A program made the position numbers and the translations under genes. Positions 8,398-15,911 of a DNA stretch of 64,000 nucleotides are shown piece after piece (positions within the stretch are counted from its first letter, which is position 1; each line of letters starts with the position of its first letter). The notes below the pieces were generated by a model. It ran no database searches. It saw only the letters and a program-made list of their open reading frames with translations, and had not been told where the DNA came from. The stretch is from Kaistia granuli DSM 23481. Lineage in GTDB: Bacteria > Pseudomonadota > Alphaproteobacteria > Rhizobiales > Kaistiaceae. Where the stretch lies: contig NZ_AQYH01000017.1 in the NCBI RefSeq assembly GCF_000380505.1, positions 34,120-98,119 on the forward strand, read 5' to 3'.

Positions 8398-8889
8398 TCA
8401 GGTTGTGACGAGGCGTGGTGTATGCAGCGCGCAGCAGGCTCCGGTGAGATCGATCCGATCGAAGCCGGGGAGCGCGCGGGACGCGGCGCCGAGTTCTGCC
8501 CAGGCGGCGGCGACCAGCCGTGTTGGATCTGTGACGCCATCGCGACCGAGGGGCGCGGCGCGGATCCTCGCCAGCGCGTCCGTCAGCCGCGCGGCCGCGG
8601 CCAGGAGATGCTCGTGATGATGGCGTGTCCGGGATGAGTGCGGCGCGAGGCGCAGCGTGGCGTCGCGGGCGCTATCGAGCAGGTCCGCCGCGACGGCGAG
8701 CATTGGATGATGGGGGCCGGCCGAGCGCGCGCCGCTGGCGGAAAGCAGAAGCAGGCCGGCGAGTTGCGCCGTGACGGCGCGCAGATCCTCGAAGCAGGGA
8801 CCCGCCGCCTCGATATAGGCGCGCGTGGCGTCGTCCGGCCCTGCGGGCGCATCGCATTGCGGTTGGTGCGGAGTGGCGACGGAGCGCAT
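8398..8889 (-). CDS. Hypothetical helical protein upstream of the lactonase-like gene
   Basis: A 163-residue protein that I do not recognise. It is rich in alanine and leucine with two long predicted helices (about 27-55 and 62-115) and an HHHEH cluster near residue 90. There is no signal peptide or membrane segment. The ATG at 8889 is preceded by AAAGGGC. Codon use looks like that of real genes here, and the 19-bp gap to the lactonase-like gene suggests co-transcription. It could be an accessory protein of the hydrolase. Confidence 0.55.
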   Translation of the reverse strand: MRSVATPHQPQCDAPAGPDDATRAYIEAAGPCFEDLRAVTAQLAGLLLLSASGARSAGPHHPMLAVAADLLDSARDATLRLAPHSSRTRHHHEHLLAAAARLTDALARIRAAPLGRDGVTDPTRLVAAAWAELGAASRALPGFDRIDLTGACCALHTPRLVTT

Positions 8890-8981
8890 GCCCTTTCCCC
8901 TGGGGCCAGCGCCCGCGTCTACTCGGCGTCGGCAGCGTAGCTTCACCCGAACGCAGGGGCAGGCTCAAGCGGAGATCCGCG

Positions 8982-9018
8982 CCGCTCCACCGCTTCCTTT
9001 ATGGAAAGCGGTGAGCGG
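8982..9018 (-). terminator. Stem-loop downstream of the ALDH gene
   Basis: CCGCTC and ACCGCTTCC (8982-8997) pair with GGAAAGCGGT and GAGCGG (9003-9018), with small bulges. It lies just past the stop codon of the aldehyde dehydrogenase gene. There is no T run on the minus strand, so it may be a weak terminator or an RNA-stabilising hairpin. Confidence 0.4.
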
Positions 9019-9030
9019 ACGCAGCGGGTA

Positions 9031-11424
9031 TCATTCGCCGTAGGGGACCCAGATGTTCTTGACCTGGGTGGCGCGGCGCAGGAATTCGCGGCCCTGCGCC
9101 GAGGGTTCGGGCCAGCGGCGCGGGATGCCCTGGTTGGCCCAGACCGGCTTCAGATTGCCGGACGAGGCCTTCTCCACCATGGCGCTGCCGGCCTTCGAGC
9201 CGAAATACCAGAGCGCCGCGACGTCGTCGTGCTCGGCCAGAGTCTTGGCCAGCACGTCGCGTTCGCCGGTGACGATGTTGACCACGCCGGCCGGAACATC
9301 CGACGTATCAAGGACTTGATAGAAATCCGTCACCACCAGCGGATGGCTGGAGGAGGGGACGACGACGACCCGGTTGCCCATTGATATCGCCGGCATCACC
9401 AGCGACACGAAACCCAACAGCGGCGCCTCGTCCGGGCAGAGAATGCCCATGGTTCCAAAGGGTTCGTTCATGGCGAGGGTGACGTGGCGCGACTTGGTCG
9501 CATGCACGGCGCCGTCGTACTTGTCGGCCTGCGCCGCGTACCAGAAGGTCCGCCGGATCGAAACCGCCACCTCTTCCGCCGCCGCCTTGGCCGATACGCC
9601 GGTCATCGCGACGATCCGCGCCTCGAACTCCTTGGCGCGGGAGGAGAGATTTTCCGCAACGTAATAAAGCACTTGCGCGCGGTTATGCGCCGTCGCGCCG
9701 CCCCAGCTTCCGGCCTTGCCGGCCGCCTCGACGGCGTTGCGGATGTCCTTGCGGTTGCCGAGCCCGGCCTGGCCGACGGGACGGCCCTTCGGGTCGAGCA
9801 CCGAATAGGAATAGCCGGAATCCGGCCGCGCCTGCTTGCCGCCGACATAGAGTTTTGCCGTCCGGTCGATCGACGGCAGGCCCGAGATTTCCTCGTCGGC
9901 GACCGGCAGCGCCGACAGCTTGGCGGCGACTTTCTCGTCTGCCTTCAACGGCTTGTCGGAGACCGGCTTCAGATATTCGGCCATGCCCTCGCGCCCGCCC
10001 TCGCGGCCAAAGCCACTTTCACGATAGCCGCCGAAGCCGGCGGCAGCGTCGAACATGTTGGTGCCGTTGATCCACACCACGCCGGCCTTCAGCTTGGCGG
10101 CGACGTCGAGCGACAGGTTGATGTTCTCCGACCAGACCGAGGCCGCGAGGCCGTAGCGGCTGTTGTTGGCGAGCGCCACCGCCTCGTCCGGCGTGCGGAA
10201 GGTCATGCCGGCGAGCACCGGTCCGAAGATCTCGACCTCGGCGATGGTGGAGGCCGGGGCGACATTGGTGAACAGCGACGGCGGGAAGAAACAGCCCTTC
10301 TTTGGTAACCCCTCGTTAACCTGGAAGAGCGTCGCGCCCTCCGCCTCGCCCTTGGCCACAAGCTCGCGGATGCGCTTCAGCTGGACCGGGTCGACGATGG
10401 CGCCCATGTCGACCGATTTGTCGAGCGGATCGCCGACGCGAAGGTTGGCCATCCGGGCGCGGAGCTTGGCGTAGACCTGTTCGGCGACGCCCTCCTGCAC
10501 GAGCAGCCGGGAGCCGGCGCAGCAGACCTGGCCCTGGTTGAACCAGATCGCATCAACCACGCCCTCGACCGCGCCGTCGATGTCGGCGTCCTCGAAGACG
10601 ATGAAGGGCGACTTGCCGCCGAGCTCGAGCGACAGCTTCTTGCCCGTGCCGGCCGTCTTCTCGCGGATGATGCGGCCGACCTCGGTCGAGCCGGTGAAGG
10701 CGATCTTGTCGACATCAGCATGCTCGACGATGGCGTTGCCGGTGATGCCGTCGCCGGTGACGATGTTGACGACGCCGGCCGGCAGGCCGACCTCGCGGCA
10801 GATCTCCGCGAAGGCGAGGGCGGTGAGCGGCGTGTACTCAGCCGGCTTCAGCACGACCGTGTTGCCGGCGGCGAGCGCCGGGGCGATCTTCCAGGCGAGC
10901 ATCAGCAGCGGGAAGTTCCACGGGATGATCTGGCCGCAGACGCCGACGGGGCCTTCGCCGGGGAACTCGCTCTCGATCAGTTCGGCCCAGCCGGCGTGAT
11001 GGTAGAAGTGCCTGGCGACGAGGGGAATGTCGATGTCGCGCGTCTCGCGGATCGGCTTGCCATTGTCCATCGTCTCCAGCACGGAGAGGAAGCGCTCGCG
11101 CTTCTGGATGTGGCGGGCGATGGCGTAGAGGTAGACGGCGCGGTCATGGCCGGAGAGGGCCGACCACGACTTGAACGCCTTGCGCGCCGCCTTGACGGCC
11201 TTGTCGACGTCGGCGGCGCTGCCCTGGGCGACCTGCGCGAGCTCGGTCTCATAGGCCGGGTTGAACACGGCGAAGCGCTGGCCTTCCGAGGGCGCGACGA
11301 ACTTGCCGTCGATGAAATGGTCGAAGCCGTTCTTGTGCTGGTCCAGCCAGCCGACGACGTGCTCGTTCACTTCGGGGGCGGGGCCGTAATCCATGCTGAC
11401 GAGAATGTCCTTGACGAGTGCCAT
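9031..11424 (-). CDS. Two-domain aldehyde dehydrogenase of the ALDH16 type
   Basis: A 797-residue protein: a complete aldehyde dehydrogenase domain (about 1-490) followed by a second, diverged ALDH-like domain (about 510-797). The first domain keeps the catalytic cysteine C301 in GQVCCAGSR and the general-base glutamate in LELGGKSP. The second has no GQxC motif and is presumably structural. Length and layout match ALDH16, whose bacterial members are active. It is the last gene of an operon with deoC; DeoC releases acetaldehyde, so oxidation of acetaldehyde to acetate is the likely role. The gap to deoC is 11 bp. Confidence 0.85.
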   Translation of the reverse strand: MALVKDILVSMDYGPAPEVNEHVVGWLDQHKNGFDHFIDGKFVAPSEGQRFAVFNPAYETELAQVAQGSAADVDKAVKAARKAFKSWSALSGHDRAVYLYAIARHIQKRERFLSVLETMDNGKPIRETRDIDIPLVARHFYHHAGWAELIESEFPGEGPVGVCGQIIPWNFPLLMLAWKIAPALAAGNTVVLKPAEYTPLTALAFAEICREVGLPAGVVNIVTGDGITGNAIVEHADVDKIAFTGSTEVGRIIREKTAGTGKKLSLELGGKSPFIVFEDADIDGAVEGVVDAIWFNQGQVCCAGSRLLVQEGVAEQVYAKLRARMANLRVGDPLDKSVDMGAIVDPVQLKRIRELVAKGEAEGATLFQVNEGLPKKGCFFPPSLFTNVAPASTIAEVEIFGPVLAGMTFRTPDEAVALANNSRYGLAASVWSENINLSLDVAAKLKAGVVWINGTNMFDAAAGFGGYRESGFGREGGREGMAEYLKPVSDKPLKADEKVAAKLSALPVADEEISGLPSIDRTAKLYVGGKQARPDSGYSYSVLDPKGRPVGQAGLGNRKDIRNAVEAAGKAGSWGGATAHNRAQVLYYVAENLSSRAKEFEARIVAMTGVSAKAAAEEVAVSIRRTFWYAAQADKYDGAVHATKSRHVTLAMNEPFGTMGILCPDEAPLLGFVSLVMPAISMGNRVVVVPSSSHPLVVTDFYQVLDTSDVPAGVVNIVTGERDVLAKTLAEHDDVAALWYFGSKAGSAMVEKASSGNLKPVWANQGIPRRWPEPSAQGREFLRRATQVKNIWVPYGE

Positions 11425-11435
11425 GATCGATCTCC

Positions 11436-12434
11436 TCAGGCGAGGGCGTGACGGATGGTGGACGAATAGCGGCCGGTGACGAAGTGCTCGATCTGCCGTT
11501 CGATGTCGGCGAGCAGGGAACTGGCGCCGATGCGGAACAGGTCGGGCTCAAGCCAGCGGTTGCCGAGCTCTTCCTTCATGAGGATCAGCCACGACATCGC
11601 ATCCTTGGCGGTCCTGAGGCCGCCGGCCGGCTTGAAACCGATCTTGAAGCCGGTCGCCGCCTCGTAGTCGCGGATGGCGCGGCACATCACGAGGCTGACC
11701 GGCAGCGTCGCGTTGACGTCTTCCTTGCCGGTCGAGGTCTTGATGAAGTCGGCGCCGGCCTGCATGGCGACCATCGAGGCCTTGTAGACATTGCGCAGCG
11801 TCTTCAGGTCGCCGGTGGCGAGGATCGCCTTCAGATGCGCCTCGCCGCAGGCTTCCCGCATGGCGGCGACCTCGTCATAGAGAGCCTGCCAGTCGGCATT
11901 CAGCACATGGGCGCGGGTGATGACGATGTCGATCTCGTGCGCGCCCTCGCCGACGGCGTAGTGGATCTCCTCCAGCCGCTGCTTCAGCGGCGTCAGGCCT
12001 GCCGGGAAGCCGGTGGCGACCGAGGCGACGGGAATGCCGGAGCCTTCGAGCGCCTTGACCGCCGGGGCGACCATGGTCGGGTAGACGCAGACGGCGCCGA
12101 CAACAGGCGGGTTGTCCGAAAGGCCGAGCGCCTCGACCAGATCCTCGCGGAACGGCCGGCGCGCCTTCATGCAGAGCCGGTGCACGCGGCCCGGCGTATC
12201 GTCGCCGGCCAGCGTCGTCAGGTCCATCAGCGTCACGGCCTTCACCAGCCAGGCTGCCTGGTATTCCTTCTTCACCGTCCGCCTTGTCGGAAGCGTCGCG
12301 GCGCGACGCTCGGCGGCGGAGGTATTGACCTGCGCGCCCTCGAACCAATCGGTCCTGAGCGGCGTGCCGTCATTGCGCGTGAGGGCATTGGAGAGCTTCG
12401 GAGCCTTGCGCTCCGTGGAGCCGTCAGCCGGCAT
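11436..12434 (-). CDS. deoC: Deoxyribose-phosphate aldolase
   Basis: A 332-residue protein that cleaves 2-deoxyribose-5-phosphate to glyceraldehyde-3-phosphate and acetaldehyde. The Schiff-base lysine K232 is in FIKTSTGK and the second conserved lysine K268 in GFKPAGG. It is longer at the N-terminus than E. coli DeoC (about 70 residues), as in the longer eukaryote-like branch. The start at 12434 overlaps the end of the regulator gene by 11 bp; the frame is open further upstream but would overlap much more. It sits between a SorC-type regulator and the ALDH16-type enzyme. Confidence 0.93.
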   Translation of the reverse strand: MPADGSTERKAPKLSNALTRNDGTPLRTDWFEGAQVNTSAAERRAATLPTRRTVKKEYQAAWLVKAVTLMDLTTLAGDDTPGRVHRLCMKARRPFREDLVEALGLSDNPPVVGAVCVYPTMVAPAVKALEGSGIPVASVATGFPAGLTPLKQRLEEIHYAVGEGAHEIDIVITRAHVLNADWQALYDEVAAMREACGEAHLKAILATGDLKTLRNVYKASMVAMQAGADFIKTSTGKEDVNATLPVSLVMCRAIRDYEAATGFKIGFKPAGGLRTAKDAMSWLILMKEELGNRWLEPDLFRIGASSLLADIERQIEHFVTGRYSSTIRHALA

Positions 12435-13431
12435 GGGTTTTCTCCCGGGCTTCGGAAAGGGCGTGTTCGGAAAGGGCATGAAGTGCGGTCGCCTCGTCGG
12501 TGACGAGGACGTTGACATAGCGGGCGTTCAGGGCGGCGAGGACGACGGCGTGCTTGGACTTGCCGGCAGCGACGCCGATTGCATGGGTCTTGTCGCGCAG
12601 CTTCTCGGGCGCGAGGCCGATCGTGCGGGCGTCGAGTGCCGGATCGGCGATGGCGCCGTCGGCGTTGATGAAGCGGCCGAGCAGGTCGCCGACGGCGTGC
12701 TTCTCGGCGAGGCCGTCGACGTCGCGGTCGGTCAGATAGCCGGATTCGATGTGGACGGAGCCGGCCATGCCGCCGAGCCCGAAGCAGGCGACGGGCGCTT
12801 CCTCCGCGAGCGCCAGCACATCTGCGATGACCGGGTCAGCCTCGAGCACGCTGCGCGTCTCGGCGCGGCCGACGATCGCCGGCACCGGCAAGAGCGTCGC
12901 CGTGCCGTTGCCGCTCTCGGCGAAGCGCTCGGCGACGGTGTTGGTCGCGAGCCGCGCCGATCGTGAATTGGTCGCGCCGTTCATCAGGACGATCCGCACG
13001 CCGTCGTTCCAGCCCGGCGGCAGCCAATGCGCGACGGCCGCCATGGTTCGGCCCCAGGATACGCCGATCAGGCCGGGCCGGGGGCTGAGCGAGGCGAGAT
13101 ATTGCCCGGCTGCCTGGGCGACGGCGTCCTGCGCCAGCGCGCCGTCGCCGAGCGCCGGCACGACGATGGCCTCGCGCAGGCCATAGGACTTCTGGAGCTG
13201 GGCTTCGAGGGAGGGCAGGCGCTGGGCGCGGGGAACGATGGCAATGCGGACGATCCCGCTGTCGCGAGCGTCGCGCAACAGCCTCGCGACCTGCCAGCGC
13301 GTCAGGCCGACCTCCGAGGCGATCTCGCTCTGGGTCCGTTCCAGGTCGTAGTAGAGCTTCGCGACCTGCACCATCAGGTGCTCGCGTTGCTCGTCGCTGG
13401 CCGGGCGGACTGGATTGGCGGCGATTGGCAT
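12424..13431 (-). CDS. SorC-family sugar-binding transcriptional regulator (B. subtilis DeoR-like)
   Basis: A 335-residue protein. The N-terminal helix-turn-helix is at about 25-60 (TQSEIASEVGLTRWQVARLL), followed by a SorC sugar-phosphate-binding domain with GVSWGRTM and FGLGG motifs. Family members respond to phosphorylated sugars; for this operon deoxyribose-5-phosphate is the obvious candidate. I prefer the ATG at 13431, although a GTG at 13458 is also possible. Neither start has a clear Shine-Dalgarno sequence, and both lie in or next to the double palindrome at 13435-13467, so the regulator very likely represses itself and deoC. Confidence 0.87.
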   Translation of the reverse strand: MPIAANPVRPASDEQREHLMVQVAKLYYDLERTQSEIASEVGLTRWQVARLLRDARDSGIVRIAIVPRAQRLPSLEAQLQKSYGLREAIVVPALGDGALAQDAVAQAAGQYLASLSPRPGLIGVSWGRTMAAVAHWLPPGWNDGVRIVLMNGATNSRSARLATNTVAERFAESGNGTATLLPVPAIVGRAETRSVLEADPVIADVLALAEEAPVACFGLGGMAGSVHIESGYLTDRDVDGLAEKHAVGDLLGRFINADGAIADPALDARTIGLAPEKLRDKTHAIGVAAGKSKHAVVLAALNARYVNVLVTDEATALHALSEHALSEAREKTHAG

Positions 13432-13434
13432 GAT

Positions 13435-13467
13435 TTCACATATGTGAGGATCAATCACTTATGTGAA
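13435..13467. promoter_or_regulatory. Double palindromic operator of the deo operon
   Basis: TCACATATGTGA (13436-13447, perfect palindrome) and TCACTTATGTGA (13455-13466, one mismatch) have centres 19 bp apart. The outer TTCACATA and TATGTGAA also pair, so the whole site is symmetrical. It is placed directly at the regulator's start codon. Two sites about two helical turns apart fit a SorC-family tetramer. Confidence 0.75.
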
Positions 13468-13519
13468 GACGTAGGCCGGCGGCCCGCCAATGTCAATGCG
13501 GTCGCCGCCGGCCGTCCTC

Positions 13520-14587
13520 TCAAGCGCCGCGCGAAACCGCTGGCCCTGTTCGCTGCCGATAGATCCGCTTGATGGCCTTCGCTGGTCCCAGTCGGAGCAG
13601 GTGCCAGAGACAGGTGGCGCGGATCGAGGCCGGGAGGCCCGCGTGAAGGAGGTGATAGGCCAGCACGTCCTGCAATTGGGCGCGATCGCGTCGGGTGAAC
13701 AGCCGCGTCGCGGCGGCCAGGTCCGCGAAAGCGGCCGGCCATTCGCTCGCCGTCACGCTCTTGCCGGATTGCAGGCGGTCCAGGGCGCGGTAGCGGAGGA
13801 TTTCGGCCCGGAACGGGCCTCGTTCCGCCTCTTCCTGATGCCAGTCCAGCCGGCCGACCAGGGATGCGGCGGGGTCGAGCCCGGTCGCCCGTCGCATCGC
13901 TGCGGATCGGCGTGCGAGGTCCGCCGCGAAATTCTGGTGGAGCGCCCGGGTGTGCGAGACCGAGCCCGGCCAGACCCGATAGGAGATCAGCGCCTGCGGC
14001 AGGTTGGCGACCTGCCCCACCTCGGCGAGCCGCAGCCACAGATCGTAATCCTCCGCCGCATCGAACGCGTCTCGAAAGCCGCCGACGCGATAGAATGCCG
14101 AGCGGCGGAACATCATGGCCGAGGCGATGAAGGGGTTCTCGCGAGCCAGGCGCTTGACCAGGATGTCATGCTGCTGCGGCCGATTCATGGGCTCGATCGG
14201 ATTTCCGTCGGGATCGATGGCCATGCCGTTGCTGCCGAGCAGCACGAGATCCGGCTCTGCCTCGAAGCGCTGGAATTGCAGGGCGAGCCGGTCCGGGTGG
14301 GCGATGTCGTCGGCGTCGAGGCAGGCGACCAGCGGCTGCTGCGAGGTGGCAATGCCATTCTGGCGCGCCGGGACAATGCCGAGCGGCGCCTGCCGCAGGA
14401 CCCGGATGGTCGGGTTGCGGGCGGCCGCCTCGGCCAGAATTTCGGGTGTGGCGTCGGTCGAGCCGTCATCGACCACGATGATCTCGGCCGCCTTTGCCGT
14501 CTGGGCCTCCAGGCTTGCCAGCGCCTCCGTGATGTAGGGAACGCCGTTGCGGACCGGCATGATGATGGAAATGGGGAGGGTCTGCAT
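13520..14587 (-). CDS. Family 2 glycosyltransferase
   Basis: A 355-residue GT-A fold protein. The N-terminal nucleotide-sugar domain has SIIMPVRNG, the first-strand acid EIIVVDDGSTD, and the metal-binding acids in ACLDADDIAHPDR (DxD-like). The AEDYDLWLRL stretch holds the likely catalytic acid. The C-terminal 130 residues are helical with no clear membrane segment. It stands alone between a nucleoside hydrolase and the deo operon with no other polysaccharide genes, so acceptor and product are unknown. Confidence 0.85.
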   Translation of the reverse strand: MQTLPISIIMPVRNGVPYITEALASLEAQTAKAAEIIVVDDGSTDATPEILAEAAARNPTIRVLRQAPLGIVPARQNGIATSQQPLVACLDADDIAHPDRLALQFQRFEAEPDLVLLGSNGMAIDPDGNPIEPMNRPQQHDILVKRLARENPFIASAMMFRRSAFYRVGGFRDAFDAAEDYDLWLRLAEVGQVANLPQALISYRVWPGSVSHTRALHQNFAADLARRSAAMRRATGLDPAASLVGRLDWHQEEAERGPFRAEILRYRALDRLQSGKSVTASEWPAAFADLAAATRLFTRRDRAQLQDVLAYHLLHAGLPASIRATCLWHLLRLGPAKAIKRIYRQRTGPAVSRGA

Positions 14588-14646
14588 GCAGCGCCTGCTG
14601 AGGATGGGTACGTCACGTCCGGCCCCGGTGGATGAGCGGGGGCCGT

Positions 14647-14668
14647 GCAGGGGCCCGAAGGCCCCTGC
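14647..14668 (-). terminator. Hairpin after the nucleoside hydrolase gene
   Basis: GCAGGGGCC (14647-14655) pairs perfectly with GGCCCCTGC (14660-14668) around a CGAA tetraloop, 10 bp beyond the nucleoside hydrolase stop codon. No T run follows on the minus strand, so this could be a terminator of the non-canonical type or a 3'-end stabiliser. Confidence 0.5.
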
Positions 14669-14677
14669 GTTCGAGGC

Positions 14678-15673
14678 TCAGGCGCGGGCGGCTGCGCCCT
14701 CGACGATCGTGCGGAAGTAGAGGTCGAGGAAGCGCTCGGTGTCGACGGCAGTGCAGATCGTGTGATCGGGTAGGCCATCCCACGGCGTCGGCGGGAAGCT
14801 GCGCGTCGTCGGCTTCTGGATCGTCTGGCCGATCGCGATGCCTTCGGTCACCACCTTGATCGGGCCGGTGCGGGTCTCGAACAGGCTCGGATCGAGCAGA
14901 TAGGCGACGGCGGAGGAATCGTGCACGAAGATGCCGTCGATCCCGGTCGCCTTGCGGTAGAAGTCCTCGTAGAAGCGCGAGATGTCCCAGAAGAACTGGC
15001 CGGCCTTGCCCGCCTTTTCGCGCAACTCCTGCATGTAGGCCGTCGTCATCACGCATTCCTGGGTGACGTCGAGGCCGACGACGACGATCGGCCACTGGGC
15101 GGCGAACATCTCGTCGGCGGCGTGCGGGTCGCCGATGATGTTGGCCTCGGCGACCGGCGTCACATTGCCGGAATGGCCGGAATAGCCGAAGGCCCCGCCC
15201 ATGATGACGACCTGCTTGACCAGGGCCGCGATGCCGGGGTCCTCGCGCAGCGCCAGCGCCAGATTGGTCATGCGGCCGACGGCGACGAGGGTGATTTCGC
15301 CCGGATGCTTGCGGACCATCTCGATGATGAAGCGGTGCGCCGGCAGTTCGTGCTCGGCGGCGGTGATCGTGTCGGGGATGGGTACGTCGCCGAGGCCGTT
15401 ATGGCCGTGGACGTAGTGCGGTTCCTCGGTCAGCGGCAGGACGAGCGGCTTGGCAGCGCCGCGGGCGACCGGGGCCTCAATCTCGAAAAGCTCTTTCAGA
15501 TACAGCGCATTGCGGGTGGTCGTGTCGATCGAGGCATTGCCGAGCACGGTGGTGATGCCGACCAGGTCGACCGACGGCGCATATTCGAGAAACAGCAGCG
15601 CCATGGCGTCGTCGATGCCGGGATCGGTGTCGTAGATGACCTTCATGGGGGCGGGGGCGGCTGGGCTGGGCAT
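14678..15673 (-). CDS. Inosine-uridine preferring nucleoside hydrolase family protein
   Basis: A 331-residue protein. The family calcium-binding motif DTDPGIDDA begins at D15. The VVIMGGAF stretch (about residue 160) and the C-terminal VHDSSAVAYL stretch carry the other calcium and ribose ligands. It splits the N-glycosidic bond of ribonucleosides to base and ribose. The start at 15673 has AGGA 7 bp before it; a later methionine in the same frame does not. It is divergent from the chimeric regulator, and the shared promoter region holds the TGATCA repeats, so that regulator may control it. Confidence 0.87.
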   Translation of the reverse strand: MPSPAAPAPMKVIYDTDPGIDDAMALLFLEYAPSVDLVGITTVLGNASIDTTTRNALYLKELFEIEAPVARGAAKPLVLPLTEEPHYVHGHNGLGDVPIPDTITAAEHELPAHRFIIEMVRKHPGEITLVAVGRMTNLALALREDPGIAALVKQVVIMGGAFGYSGHSGNVTPVAEANIIGDPHAADEMFAAQWPIVVVGLDVTQECVMTTAYMQELREKAGKAGQFFWDISRFYEDFYRKATGIDGIFVHDSSAVAYLLDPSLFETRTGPIKVVTEGIAIGQTIQKPTTRSFPPTPWDGLPDHTICTAVDTERFLDLYFRTIVEGAAARA

Positions 15674-15821
15674 TCTAGGGTCCTGATGATTCCGGTCTGA
15701 ACTTCGTCTGGCGGCAGGATCGACCATATCGCCATGGCCGAACAGGGGCGACGACGGTTCCTGGCGCGAATTCGTCCATATCCTCCGGCGTTTCTCATGT
15801 CCGCCATCGTCCATTCGAACG

Positions 15822-15835
15822 ATATGATCAAGTCG
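15822..15835. promoter_or_regulatory. First copy of a 14-bp direct repeat in the divergent promoter region
   Basis: ATATGATCAAGTCG occurs here and again at 15919-15932, and the palindrome TGATCA is inside each copy. It lies about 150 bp upstream of the nucleoside hydrolase and 77-90 bp upstream of the regulator. The repeats are good candidates for binding sites of the regulator encoded at 15912-17678. Confidence 0.55.
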
Positions 15836-15911
15836 ATCAATGCTGCCGGAACGGAATTGGCAGCTTGAATGGTCAATCCGGTTGTCGATAATGGCGGGAA
15901 CCTCAGGAAAA

